Below are positions 12,901 through 24,655 of a DNA stretch of 64,000 bases, piece after piece. The stretch is from Halichondria panicea (taxonomy: Eukaryota > Porifera > Demospongiae > Suberitida > Halichondriidae): NCBI RefSeq assembly GCF_963675165.1, contig NC_087388.1:5585047-5649046 (forward strand), read 5' to 3'. The position numbers were made by a program, and so were the translations under genes. The notes under the pieces are model-generated. The model was given only the letters and a program-made list of their open reading frames with translations, had not been told where the DNA came from and searched no databases. Within the stretch, counting starts at the first letter, position 1. The number at the start of each line of letters is the position of its first letter.

Positions 12901-15900
12901 GTATGGGTAGGTACGGCTGGTTGCTATGGGGACAGAGCAGCGTCAGAGTGTGGTCCCCCCACACCATAGAGGCATACTCCAGACCTGCAGAGAAGGGGGG
13001 GATATAGAGAAGTGATGTATACAAAGAAGACGAGGAGCAAATGGAGAAGTGATTATGTTCACAATTAGCAATAGCTATACACTGTGATATTGAAACTTTG
13101 CCCCTGTAAAGATAATTATACGCAAATAATATACGCATTCCCAGAAAATATTATCCAGACTGTACAATTGCAAATAAGTGGAAACATAAACCATATACAT
13201 GAACATACTACAGCAATGGCGGGATATTTTCGTACTCGCAAAGTTTATGCCGAAAATCCCGTAAAGCAGTGTCTAACCCTAGGTCACCATTATGAGCTGT
13301 ACGAACATTTAGAATAGAAAACAATTAACTGGGTACTTTACGAACATTAATTTACAAGTATCAACAAAAATTACCCGCTACACAGTGAGTATGATGTACA
13401 TGTATAATTATAGTTATCAAACTTCTTTACCTGAATCATCAAGAGGAGGTCCGCTGGCACTAGAGGTCCTTCGTCTCTTAGGAGGGGGCTTGGGGGTAAT
13501 GAAATCAGCCGTCATATGACCTCCAGCATTTGTCATGTGACTCGAGGAGCCAGTCACAGATGTCATGTGACTTGAAGGTTCAGTCATGTGACTTGATGTC
13601 ATACTGGGATACTCGGAGGACGGATGTTTGAGTGCTTGTTCGATTGAATTCAGCAATTTGACGGGCTGTTGAAACCAATCGGGTGTGAGGTGTGAGGGGG
13701 TGGGAGTTGCGAGATGTGAGGGGGTGTAAGTTGTGAAGTGTGAGGGTGTGGGTGTTGTGAGGGTGGTGGAGGGGTGGGGGAAGGCCTCGGCTTTAGTCAT
13801 CCACACAGGATCCTCGGTACTCATCCCGTACACACCCTCACGCTCCACCTTGCCTGTCCAGAGGGGATCAGATTTCCTCACTTTAGCACGTCCATTCTTC
13901 CGTTTCCGTCGAGTGGCTGAGCTGGGGGAGAAGCCCACCGGAGGGAGGGACTGCGAGGTGTCCACCTTAGTCTCTGGTATCTGGGTCGGGGGGTAATGGA
14001 GGACATGATTAAAAGAGAGGTGCATGGGAGGCATATGTAGCATATTGGGAAGGCAGTACTGTACAGGTACATGTACAGATGTACTGTATTAATTACTAGA
14101 AGGTTTTGCGAGAGCATCAAACATTTGCGAACTTTGCGAGGGTTGATCAATTCACAACAGGAAATCCGCAAAACCTAAATTATTACTAGTAAATACACAC
14201 GATCCTTTCCAGAATGCAATAGTTATGATCGCAAAGGGTCAAATTTTCTGCTGATTTGGCTCATTCGCAAAGGTTTTTTCACCCGCAAAAATACGGTATA
14301 ACAAATGGTATCTGGGTAAAGGAGGACATTTGGTAAATGATTAAAAGAGACGTGGGAGCTAGCATTGGGAAGGCAGTACTGAACAGGTAAGTGTACAAAT
14401 GTACAGCAAACTGGTATTTACTCTTCGCTTCTTTAACAAAAACAACACACACAACTATAGGCAATTCAAATGCGTACCAATCATCTCTTAATAACCGACA
14501 AATTAAATGTTACATGCATAATTATAGCATGGAACAATCGATATAGCAGTTTGTGGACGTATCAGCACCACATAGAGAGACATTTTCACCACAAAAACAT
14601 GAAAATTAAGCCCCACTAGAGAATGCTGTACTCACATTTTCAGAGCAAATGTTTTTTGTTTTAAGTATATTTGGACTACTCTCGCAGACACTCTTATATA
14701 GGCTACCATAGTTACTCTATTTTGTGGCGAAAGAAAAAATGCAAGAAATATAAAATCCACATGCCACACAACTTAGGTGCATTTGGTCCTTCCATCCATA
14801 CTGTTCTAGTTTTCTGAGCAGGCTGTTGCTTCAGTGGAAACTACAGCTGCACATAAAGCTAATTTTGCAAACGTACATACATGTAAATCGGTGCAATAGA
14901 CTTGTATGCAGACACAGTTCTTATAGGCCACCCTATAGTAAGATTACTTAGTGAAGGACCAACAACACAGGAAACAAGCAGTGAACTACAGGCGCACACA
15001 CACACACATATGTACTATGGTAGAGTTGGTCAGTCCTACCATGGATGTGATTGACAAGTATGCCAGGGACTTCTACATGGAAAATGCTAAGTTGGAGGTC
15101 TCACCTTACATTATATACATGTACCGTATTACTAGAATGTTTTGCGAGCATCAAACATTTGCGAATTTCAATCAATTCGCATCAATAAAATCCACGAAAC
15201 CTAAAATTAATTAATACACACGATCCTTGCCAGAACGCAATAGTTAGATCGCAAAGGGTCAACGTTTCTGCTGATTTGGCTCATTCGCAAAGATTTTTCA
15301 CCAGCAAAATATTCTAGTGATACGGTATAACAAATGGTATCTGGGTAAAGGAGGACATTTGGAGAATGATTAAAAGAGACGTGGGAGCTAGCATTGGGAA
15401 GGTAGTACTGAACAGGTAAGTGTACAAATGTACAGCAAACTGGTATTTACTCTTCGCTTCTTTAACAAAAACAACACACACAACTATAGGCAATTCAAAT
15501 GCGTACCAATCATCTCTTAATAACCGACAAATTAAATGTTACATGCATATAACATGGAACAATCGATACAGCAGTTTGTGGACGTATCAGCACCATATAG
15601 CGAGACATTTTCACCACAAAAACATGAAAATTAAGCCCCACTAGAGAATGCTGTACTCACATTTTCAGAGCAAATGTTTTTTGTTTTAAGCATAATTATT
15701 TGGACTACTCTCTCCCTAACAGAGGTTTTGCCCATCCAAAAATTTTTATCATAGTAAATGATTGACTTAGGTAATAAACTATATTGCAGACACTCTTATA
15801 TAGGCTACCATAGTTACTCTATTTTGTGGCGAAAGAAAGAATGCAAGAAATATAAAATCCACATGCCACACAACTTAGGTGCATTTGGTCCTTCCATCCA

Positions 15901-18900
15901 TACTGTTCTAGTTTTCTGAGCAGGCTGTTGCTTCAGTGGAAATTACAGCTGCACATAAAGCTAATTTTGCAAACGTTCATACATGTAAATCGGTGTAATA
16001 GACTCGTATGCAGACACAGTTTTTATAGGCCACCCTTAATAAGATTACTTAGTGAAGGACCAACAACACAGGAAACAAGCAATGAACTACAGGCGTACAC
16101 ACACACATATGTACTATGGTAGAGTTGGTCAGTCCTACCATGGATGTGGTTGACAAGTATGCCAGGGACTTCTACATGGAAAATGCTAAGTTGGAGCTCT
16201 CACCTTACATTATATACATGTACCGTATTACTAGAATGTTTTGCGAGCATCAAACATTTGCGAGGGTTGATCGCAAAACCTAAATTATTACTAGTAAATA
16301 CACACGATCCTTGCCAGAACGCAATAGTTAGATCCAAAGGGTCAAATTTTCTGCTGATTTGGCTCATTCGCAAAGGTTTTTCACCCGCAAAATATTCTAG
16401 TAATACAGTAGATGGAATCCAATTGTATATTAAATTTGAGTAAAGTTATGACAATTAATTATTATTATGAATGGCTTTAGTTTACCACATAATAGGCTAC
16501 AAAAGACGATATTTGTGTATTGAATTGAGACAGAGGATTGAAAACATAGCCACACCCACTAACAACATTCTGGGCATATCGCTTACTGTAACCACCGCTC
16601 ACCTTTCCCACACACGCATAAGGATCATTCCTATACAAAATATTTAATACTGCCTTCTATTATAACGTATGTACATTGTAGACACAGGGTCCTCCAACTA
16701 TCAGCTCATACTGTAGTACAATTACCGCCCACACACACATCACTGTCAGTACGTACAACCACTGCCCACCGTTCCCACACACATCACTGTCAGTATGTAC
16801 AACCACCGCCCCCCCCACCTTTCCCACACACACATCACAGTATGTACAACCACCGCCCACCATTCCTGCACACACACATCACAGTATGTACAACCACCGC
16901 CCACCATTCCTGCACACACACATCACAGTATGTACAACCACCGCCCACCATTCCTGCACACACACATCACAGTATGTACAACCACCTCCCACCATTCCTG
17001 CACACACACATCACAGTATGTACAACCACCGCCCACCATTCCTGCACACACACATCACAGTATGTACAACCACCGCCCACCATTCCTGCACACACACATC
17101 ACAGTATGTACAACCACCGCCCACCATTCCTGCACACACACATCACAGTATGTACAACCACCTCCCACCATTCCTGCACACACACATCACAGTATGTACA
17201 ACCACCGCCCACCATTCCTGCACACACACATCACAGTATGTACAACCACCTCCCACCATTCCTGCACACACACATCACAGTATGTACAACCACCGCCCAC
17301 CATTCCTGCACACACACATCACAGTATGTACAACCACCGCCCACCATTCCTGCACACACACATCACAGTATGTACAACCACCTCCCACCATTCCTGCACA
17401 CACACATCACAGTATGTACAACCACCGCCCACCATTCCTGCACACACACATCACAGTATGTACAACCACCTCCCACCATTCCTGCACACACACATCACAG
17501 TATGTACAACCACCGCCCACCATTCCTGCACACACACATCACAGTATGTACAACCACCGCCCACCATTCCTGCACACACACATCACAGTATGTACAACCA
17601 CCGCCCACCATTCCTGCACACACACATCACAGTATGTACAACCACCGCCCACCATTCCTGCACACACCATCACAGTATGTACAACCACCGCCCACCATTC
17701 CTGCACACACACATCACAGTATGTACAACCACCTCCCACCATTCCTGCACACACACATCACAGTATGTACAACCACCGCCCACCATTCCTGCACACACAC
17801 ATCACAGTATGTACAACCACCGCCCACCATTCCTGCACACACACATCACAGTATGTACAACCACCTCCCACCATTCCTGCACACACACATCACAGTATGT
17901 ACAACCACCTCCTACATGTACCTTTCCCCACACACATCACAGTATGTACAACCACTGCCCACCTTTCCCACACACACATCACAGTATGTACAACCACCTC
18001 CCACCTTTCCCACACACACATCACAGTATGTACAACCACCGCCCACCATTCCTGCACACACACATCACAGTATGTACAACCACCGCCCACCATTCCTGCA
18101 CACACACATCACAGTATGTACAACCACCGCCCACCATTCCTGCACACACACATCACAGTATGTACAACCACCTCCCACCATTCCTGCACACACACATCAC
18201 AGTATGTACAACCACCGCCCACCATTCCTGCACACACACATCACAGTATGTACAACCACCGCCCACCATTCCTGCACACACACATCACAGTATGTACAAC
18301 CACCGCCCACCATTCCTGCACACACACATCACAGTATGTACAACCACCGCCCACCATTCCTGCACACACACATCACAGTATGTACAACCACCTCCCACCA
18401 TTCCTGCACACACACATCACAGTATGTACAACCACCGCCCACCATTCCTGCACACACACATCACAGTATGTACAACCACCGCCCACCATTCCTGCACACA
18501 CACATCACAGTATGTACAACCACCGCCCACCATTCCTGCACACACACATCACAGTATGTACAACCACCGCCCACCATTCCTGCACACACACATCACAGTA
18601 TGTACAACCACCGCCCACCATTCCTGCACACACACATCACAGTATGTACAACCACCGCCCACCATTCCTGCACACACACATCACAGTATGTACAACCACC
18701 GCCCACCATTCCTGCACACACACATCACAGTATGTACAACCACCTCCTACATGTACCTTTCCCCACACACATCACAGTATGTACAACCACTGCCCACCTT
18801 TCCCACACACACATCACAGTATGTACAACCACCGCCCACCATTCCTGCACACACACATCACAGTATGTACAACCACCGCCCACCATTCCTGCACACACAC

Positions 18901-21372
18901 ATCACAGTATGTACAACCACCGCCCACCTTTCCTGCACACAGCTCCTCCACGAAGTCAGGGATGATCATCTTCCAGTGAGGGTACATCTTGGCGACGTCA
19001 GACACTCTGTAGAGCAGAGTACGTCCTGCCTTGGGACTGACCACACCCAGCAGCTTCATCAGGTTGATCTCAGGCTTGCTAGACTGTGGGGGGGAGAGGA
19101 CGTTCATTACTTGATTATAGTTTCAGTGAGTGTGTGTGGGTGGGTGTCTGTGTGATGTGTGTAGGGGGTGGGGTGAGTGTGTGTGTGGTGTGTGTAGGGG
19201 GGTGAGTGTGTGTGTGTGTGTAGGGGGGGTGAGTGTGTGTGTGCGTGTAGGGGGGGTGAGTGTGTGTGTGCGTGTGTGGGTGGGTGGGTGTCTGTGTGGT
19301 GTGTGTGTAGGGGGGTGAGTGTGTGTGTGTTAAGTACGGATACAAGTCAACCTCTAGACAAAATAACCACCACTAGACAACCTCTACTCTAGCTATGTGT
19401 GCTGAATTGAGGATTTAAAATAGCTACTAAAACTTCGAAAATTCTGGGTATTACAATGTAGGAACATGTACATGTATGTACTGACCAACAGCGCGTCTCA
19501 CCTGCTCTACGATAATGCCGTATGTGTTTCTGATGACCTCCATCGCTGTTCTCGTGACATTGGGCAGTATCTTAGCGAGCTCAGGGTTGGGGATGTACGG
19601 AACACCCTCTCTAATTATCAGAATGATTATCTTGCCCCCCGGAATAGTTAGAGTCCGAGCATCAACTGGAGGAAACAAAGAGTCATCATTGAAAAACTAA
19701 CTCCATAAGTACATGTACTACGAAATAACCATCAATTTGCATCAAATCATTGTATTATCATGCAGCAGGGATGTGCCCACACTGGTCATGCACAGTTATA
19801 ATTATATACCATGCACTTACTCTCGGACACTCCTCCGTAGTCATGTGACATCTCTCCCTCGACACGTGGGTACAATGCCGGACTAGACGTCTCGTTAGCC
19901 ACGCCCCTACCATCACTACTCTCACTCGTACACAGCCTCACAAGTAACTCCCGCCCACGGTCACTCTCCGGCTGATTAAACATCACCAAAACATCGTCAG
20001 TGGACACGGCAGACGTGACAAATTGAAAACTAGACAACTTCTCGGGAGGAGTGTGCTTGAAATAGCGGCAAATTTTGAAAAAATCAGGTATAGTGATATA
20101 ATGAGAACTGCCGGTTAGCCCCAGGCCGAGTTTTTTAACGGTTGACACGTACGGTTCTGATAACACTGCACTGCGAATACCGTGCTTTGAGATTCGCGCT
20201 GAGAGGACGTTTTGCTTGAGAGATGGGATGGCTCTTTGGTAGACGTTCTTGACGGGTATGTAGCTAGGAAGAGAGTTGGTTACCAGGACGTCTAATACGA
20301 TGCTCCCCCAGTGGTAGTAGTAGACACAGAGCGTGTCCACTGGAGCAGAACCTGTGTGGGCGTGTGTGTGTGGGTGTGTGTGGGGTGAGGGGGGCAACTA
20401 ATCACTATTATTGAGTTCTACATGCACACAGAAATACTTTTTCGAAGCCCTTGATGAAACATGTATAATTATGTCCTCCGAATAAGACAGCAATGTTGGC
20501 AACAGCGAGCAACATGAGGCCTCAAAAATCAACTATTTGGAATAATAGTGAGTACTGCTCTATATACATGTACCTAGAAGAAGCTTTTGTTTCAAATTAG
20601 ACAGCCAGAAATCCACTAACACAAGCACTAATAATTGATGTATCAGCACAACATTGGATCATGGTATATACAGTTCTATGATCTATATCTCTCTACTTGT
20701 TCCCCCCCCTCCACCCACACACACACAGAGAGTGAGTGGTACATTGTGTGGAGGGAGGGGATCACTCTGGCAACTGTTGCGTGACCGACTGTGACTAGGA
20801 CGAGGTCTCAGGCAGTTTAAAGACAGTGCTTCTATATTAGCAGCTACACCAAAGCAGGTCCTGTTTAAAGGATGTTACTGTAAGAAACCTGGTGGCCTTT
20901 AGACAGATCATGGCTGTATTATAGAGGGTGGCCTGCTAACACAGGTCCAAACACATGCTATGGGAGCCATTAACCTGGCTGTATTATAGAGGGTGACATG
21001 CTTATAAGATGACCACAATAGACTGGCTTACAATATCTCACCTTCTTTGACTACTAGCACTTGGTGTCCCAGCGTCACCACCGTCTCTTCTCCACTGCTA
21101 GGCTGTGAGGGTGTGAGGGTGTGTGGCTGTGAGGGTATGTGGCTGTGAGGCTGTGAGGATGTGAGGGGGTATTGCTGTGGGGGCATCGAGTTGGAAAGGG
21201 GGTGGGGCAGTAATTCCATTGGTGGGATGGTTGGAGGAGGTAGTGCCAGGGACATTAGAGGCATGGGCAGAGTGTACTCTGATCCTGAGTCTGTGGGGGG
21301 TAGAGGAGAGCTGTGGGGGATATCAATAGGAGAGAGATGAGGGCTCGTCGATTCTGTGTGTGTGTGTGGGAG

Positions 21373-21405
<33 letters not shown>

Positions 21406-21872
21406 TGTGTGTGTGGGAGGTGGGTGTGTGTGTGTGTGTGTGTGGGAGAGGTAGGTGTGTGACATGCTGCTTTGGTAGAGGCTGAGTGGAAGTGATTCAG
21501 AAGCACTAGGGTTTGGTTTGGATTGTCCAATTTCAACTACTTACAGTGATCATGAGCTCTTTCATATGTAATAATTTTGGGGCCGATTTTGACCAAAAAA
21601 AGCGTGGGCTATTGAGAAAAGTATAAAGTATTGGGATTGATCAACACCATCTGATACTCTCTATAGTATATTGTTGATCACTACATGTAGATCAAGTTAT
21701 GGCCGCTCAAAGACACAGCACATGTAACCATGACAACGACCTCTCACCTCCGCCCTCTGTGTCAATGACCAGTGATCCCGGAGAATAGTCATCATCACTG
21801 CTAGCGGCCTCCTCGAAATCCAATTGGTCCATTCGTCCACGGTTGTTAAGGTGGTTGTTAAGTAAGAGGACC
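6939..21872 (-). CDS. Multi Ski/Sno/Dachshund-like domain protein with AT-hook and zinc ribbons (20 exons)
   Basis: Exons in transcript order: 21872-21748 (ATG at 21832-21830), 21353-21042, 20351-19821, 19665-19502, 19083-18928, 13980-13431, 12984-12884, 12354-12231, 11821-11718, 11623-11443, 11377-11286, 10990-10820, 10566-10486, 10185-9396, 9129-8987, 8867-8674, 8545-8436, 8073-7837, 7712-7581, 7195-6939. Phases agree at all 19 junctions and give 1504 residues. Four regions (residues ~133-235, 310-415, 600-709, 770-880) end in the motif L-x-x-hydrophobic-G followed by hydrophobic-x-x-x-D, as in the Ski/Sno/Dachshund homology domain; the fourth is clearest (VKLIELGALPPHCPVCGLIL). Then come an AT-hook (KGGRPRKVP, ~residue 893), Ser/Thr-rich linker, five CxxC...CxxC zinc ribbons (~1095-1325) and a C-terminal coiled coil. 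Basic clusters RRKRK and PPKRRR suggest nuclear import. A chromatin or transcription role is inferred. The start is uncertain because the frame is open upstream of the ATG to an AG. Confidence 0.85.
12521..12760. repeat. Four tandem 60-bp repeats in an intron
   Basis: Four nearly identical 60-bp units beginning AACACATGCTATGGAGAGAC lie in the intron between exons 7 and 8 of the minus-strand 20-exon gene. Related single copies occur at ~9250-9305 and ~20925-21025, so this is a dispersed element that expanded locally. Its open frames are shadows of the repeat. Confidence 0.95.
14082..14298. mobile_element. MITE family 2, copy A (degenerate left end)
   Basis: Shares the interior motifs of copies B and C (TTTTGCGAG, CAAAGGGTCAA, TTGGCTCATTCGCAAAG) and ends in TACGGTA. 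The left terminal repeat is decayed. It lies in intron 5 of the 20-exon gene at the left border of a tandem duplication. Confidence 0.7.
14299..16220. repeat. ~0.85-kb tandem duplication bounded by MITE copies
   Basis: 14299-15121 and 15328-16220 are near-identical; the second has a ~70-bp insertion near 15715-15785. Each unit opens with a copy of sequence found at the edge of exon 6 (13976-14070, beginning GGTATCTGGGT). Each also holds a short conserved plus-strand frame reading VIDKYARDFYMENAKLE or its VVDKYARDFYMENAKLE variant, whose origin I do not recognise. The order MITE A-unit-MITE B-unit-MITE C fits unequal recombination between MITE copies. Confidence 0.85.
15122..15327. mobile_element. 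MITE family 2, copy B
   Basis: Terminal inverted repeats TACCGTATTACTAGAAT and ATTCTAGTGATACGGTA are near-perfect complements. About 206 bp, non-coding. It sits between the two halves of a tandem duplication. Confidence 0.85.
16221..16410. mobile_element. MITE family 2, copy C
   Basis: Left end TACCGTATTACTAGAAT, right end ATTCTAGTAATACAGTA. Its interior has a small deletion compared with copy B. It forms the right border of the tandem duplication. Confidence 0.85.
16720..18927. repeat. 44-bp minisatellite (~48 copies) abutting a splice donor
   Basis: A 44-bp unit (CAGTATGTACAACCACCGCC... then CACCATTCCTGCACACACAT) repeats almost without change. A divergent block containing CTCCTACATGTACC occurs at ~17909 and again ~838 bp later, about 19 units, showing a higher-order duplication. 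Because 44 is not a multiple of three and the unit lacks stops, all three plus frames stay open as artefacts. The array ends exactly at the donor of exon 5 of the minus-strand gene. Confidence 0.97.
19130..19335. repeat. GT-rich microsatellite/minisatellite
   Basis: Imperfect tandem units of GTGTGTGTAGGGGGGTGA type in intron 4 of the minus-strand gene. Non-coding; open frames across it are artefacts. Confidence 0.9.
21354..21465. repeat. (TG)n microsatellite at a 3' splice site
   Basis: Long TG run on the plus strand. On the minus strand it is (CA)n running straight into the CAG acceptor of exon 2 of the 20-exon gene. Confidence 0.9.
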
Positions 21873-22899
21873 CTGAAATTGGAGAAGCGTGTTTATGTAC
21901 GCACAATGTTCACATTCCAGACTCTTACACAATTATGCTTTTGACAACAACACCTTATCCCAGTTTACATAACATTGCCTTATATGGCTCACAGTGCGTA
22001 GGTATTATTACACAGGTCAGCTACATACTTAATAGCTACATGTGAAGCCATTACATTATTATAAGCTTAGCTAGTCTGTACATGTACTGTATGTTAGTGT
22101 AGGTAAGGTCTACTACATGCTGACTACAACCACCCCCTGAGGTTTACAACTGAAGTCACACACACACACACTAGATTCAACAGCACACCACACACACATT
22201 ATTGTTAGTTGGTGCTCAGAGTACCTATATAATCACAAGCTTATACGTTAGAACTCTTTTGGGTACGGGTATACAGAAAATAAAATTTAAGGTAGGCGGC
22301 CATTTTAGTATATGAAGGATACGGGTGACTTATCCATACAAATTACAAGCCACGGTGGCCAAAAATACACACTTTTGAGTAAACTCTTTTCCAGCATCAG
22401 CTAGTTGGCACAGGTTACCCTAAAAGCTCTTCTCTTGTGAAGGTTGGGCAGTTTTTGAAGAGGTTACTTATTAATAGCTTTTCACATGTTCACTTCAACT
22501 TGCTCATGTGATCATGCACACAGAGGTATGTGAGCACAACAAAATGGTGGACACCAGAAATGTCATATTGGGGTATAAATTCAATGGTGACAAATATACA
22601 AAAAGAAATACACAGAAACATTTTAGAGTTAGGTATATAAAACAGGAGAACACAAAATACACCTTTATATTATGACGCACTGTGTGATCACACAATTTCT
22701 CGATTTGCCCACATAATTTATGTGGACATCCCAAAATATTGAATCTAGCTATAGCTATATACATAGAATGAATAGCTAGACATTGACAGTTCTTTGTGTC
22801 TACATACTGCTGTCTTTCTTGGTATAAACTTCTTTCACCATGCATCACTACTGTAGATTTTTAAGACGGTGTAAACACGTTACAGCGACCACGCCCCCT
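21873..22899. other. Gene-free interval upstream of the 20-exon gene
   Basis: Presumably contains the promoter or 5' UTR exons of the minus-strand 20-exon gene. I cannot identify a TATA box, initiator or first exon with confidence. No transposon ends are visible. Confidence 0.4.
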
Positions 22900-23457
22900 A
22901 TCAGAATATCTTTGCGATGAGCCAAAAGCAGAAAATGTTGGTAGTAGACTCGCTGGCCAGTCCCATCATCACTTCTGAGGATTGCTGCAATCCTCAGAAG
23001 TGATGATGGGACTGGCCAGCGAGTGAGGATTGCTGCAATCCTCAGAAGTGATGATGAGACTGGCCAGCGAGTCTAAGATAGTAGAGGGGCGTAACTAAAA
23101 AATTTACGGGAAGGAGGTAACACCCCCGCAAAATGTTTACCGAAAACCACACCCACTAATTATCGCGTAGAAGTGCATGCAAATGGCAGTAAACTGCTAT
23201 TTACCTGCTCTTCTTCTCTTTTCTTCATCAACAAGACAGTGAAGAGCTCATTTTCTGCTCATTCTATATATCTAGTTAGCTAGTTATCCAGAAGTTAGCT
23301 AGCCAGAGCTATTAAAAGCTAGTGAGGGGAGTCACATTACACTTGAAGTTCAAAAGTACAGGAGGCAAGGGCCTCCTCTGCCTCATTGCTAGTACGCCAC
23401 TGAGTAGAGGATGGATCAACCCGCAAAATTCGCATGCTCGCAAAACATTCTACAGTC
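22900..23457. mobile_element. Nested insertion inside a family-2 MITE remnant
   Basis: Left remnant TTTGCGATGAGCC/AGCAGAAAATGTT (~22910-22940) and right remnant CTCGCAAAACATTCTA (~23435-23452) match the two halves of the family-2 MITE. Between them lie a perfect palindrome (22948-23024) and a second element of ~23088-23403, with ends AGGGGCGTAACTA and CTAGTACGCCACT. A partial relative of the latter occurs in the opposite orientation at ~57220-57425. Confidence 0.6.
22948..23074. repeat. Perfect 77-bp palindrome plus a third arm
   Basis: 22948-22985 (38 bp) is the exact reverse complement of 22987-23024, separated by one T. From 23025 the right arm is repeated again through 23074 with a single G-to-A difference. 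The transcript would form a very stable hairpin; no gene overlaps it. Confidence 0.97.
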
Positions 23458-23534
23458 TAGAGTAGTAGTAGTAATAATCTACGGTACATGCAGATCTATA
23501 ATTACTGCCACAACCTATATAGGTATGCTGTGCC

Positions 23535-23790
23535 AGTGGAGTACAAGCTTGCTCATCAGCTATATAAAGGTGTATATTAGCTTGCTCATCAGCTATATAA
23601 AAGTGTATTAGCTTGCTCATTTTGCTTTTATAACGGTTAGGCGAACAACTACTAGTTGTTCGCCTAACCGATATAAAAGCGAAAACTCGGCCTGGGATCG
23701 AGGCTACTCTCATCAGCTATATAACATTAAAGGTGTATTAGCTTGCTCATCAGCTATATAAAGGTGTATATTATATTAGCTATATAGCTG
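23535..23790. repeat. Tandem TTGCTCATCAGCTATATAA repeats with a second palindrome
   Basis: Several copies of a ~33-bp unit containing GCTCATCAGCTATATAA lie on either side of an inverted repeat. In the latter, 23624-23650 pairs with 23654-23680 (26 of 27 positions) around a 3-base loop. Non-coding. Confidence 0.85.
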
Positions 23791-24520
23791 TACACGCATG
23801 CAATAGGTCTACCATTTAGATGTTCCCAAGTTGACAGTAGTACGTCTGTTAAAATGACCCAAAGCAAATTAAAGCATTGGCGGGTGCTGATGCCTTGGTG
23901 AATGTGTCAAAGCTATATACATAACATAATTATTGCTGATACATGCAGATATAGTTGGTTGTTTTGGGCCCAGTTCGCTAAGCATGAAAATCCGTGATAC
24001 GAAAAATAACCTATTACAGGTATTTGCATTTTCATTTGCAATATAATTAATCGTGCGTGTACATCTGAATCTGAAGTTGTTGCCAACAGAAAAAATAAAG
24101 GGAAGCAGCTTAACAGAAAATTGAACTGACAGCGTATATAGATAGTTCACAAATGAAATGTTTTGTGGTATTTTAAGCTTAGTATATATAATTATATGCA
24201 CCAGCAAAGTTCAGTGATACTGTATGGGAGTTCCACTGCGCAAGGATATTCAACTCTGCATGCATGCAAGCAATGACACCTAAAAGTGAAAAAGCATCAG
24301 AAAAGGTGCATGCATGGCTACTGTTAGCTAACTATAATTATAATATGCCAAGTCTTTACTAATTTTGACACACACAGCTATATAATTATAGTCCAATCAA
24401 TGATTTTAACAACAACTGCTATATATAACATGCATGCAGTCATAGTTTTTAATACTCAGGGCTTTAATCTATAAATCCAAGTCACAAAATTAATCACTAA
24501 ATGCAGGCTCTCTCTAGCAT

Positions 24521-24655
24521 TCACTTGAAGTTGTAGGGGACTTCAGTGTCTTCATCGTTGGCATCAGTGCAGCAGATCTCCAGCACAAGGTTACAAACAC
24601 CTGGACGTATGCCCTTCTTAATACTAGCCTCCTGGGCCACCCTCGAGTGGACATC
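24521..24655 (-). pseudogene. Duplicated terminal exon associated with TRAF/MATH sequence
   Basis: After a CAG acceptor at 24656, a frame reads DVHSRVAQE...GIRPGVCNLVLEICC...EVPYNFK then stop. The same exon recurs at ~32692-32805 with small changes, beside a second MATH fragment. A stray MATH C-terminus (VPDYKSWLEPTF) lies at ~24890-24940. I do not recognise the peptide itself. It may be an alternative last exon of the TRAF-like gene or a remnant that travelled with it. Confidence 0.45.

Noticed and set aside
13733..13996. Plus-strand frame opposite exon 6
   Set aside because: Shadow of the Ser/Thr/Pro-rich minus-strand exon.
16720..18927. CRISPR-like array
   Set aside because: There are no variable spacers; this is a head-to-tail minisatellite in a spliced animal gene.
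16795..19155. Three overlapping ~700-residue frames (HHSMYNHRPPFLHT-type repeats)
   Set aside because: They are the three frames of a stop-free 44-bp minisatellite within an intron; all encode the same cyclic peptide.
19115..19345. His/Thr/Pro-rich frames
   Set aside because: GT/CA microsatellite translation.
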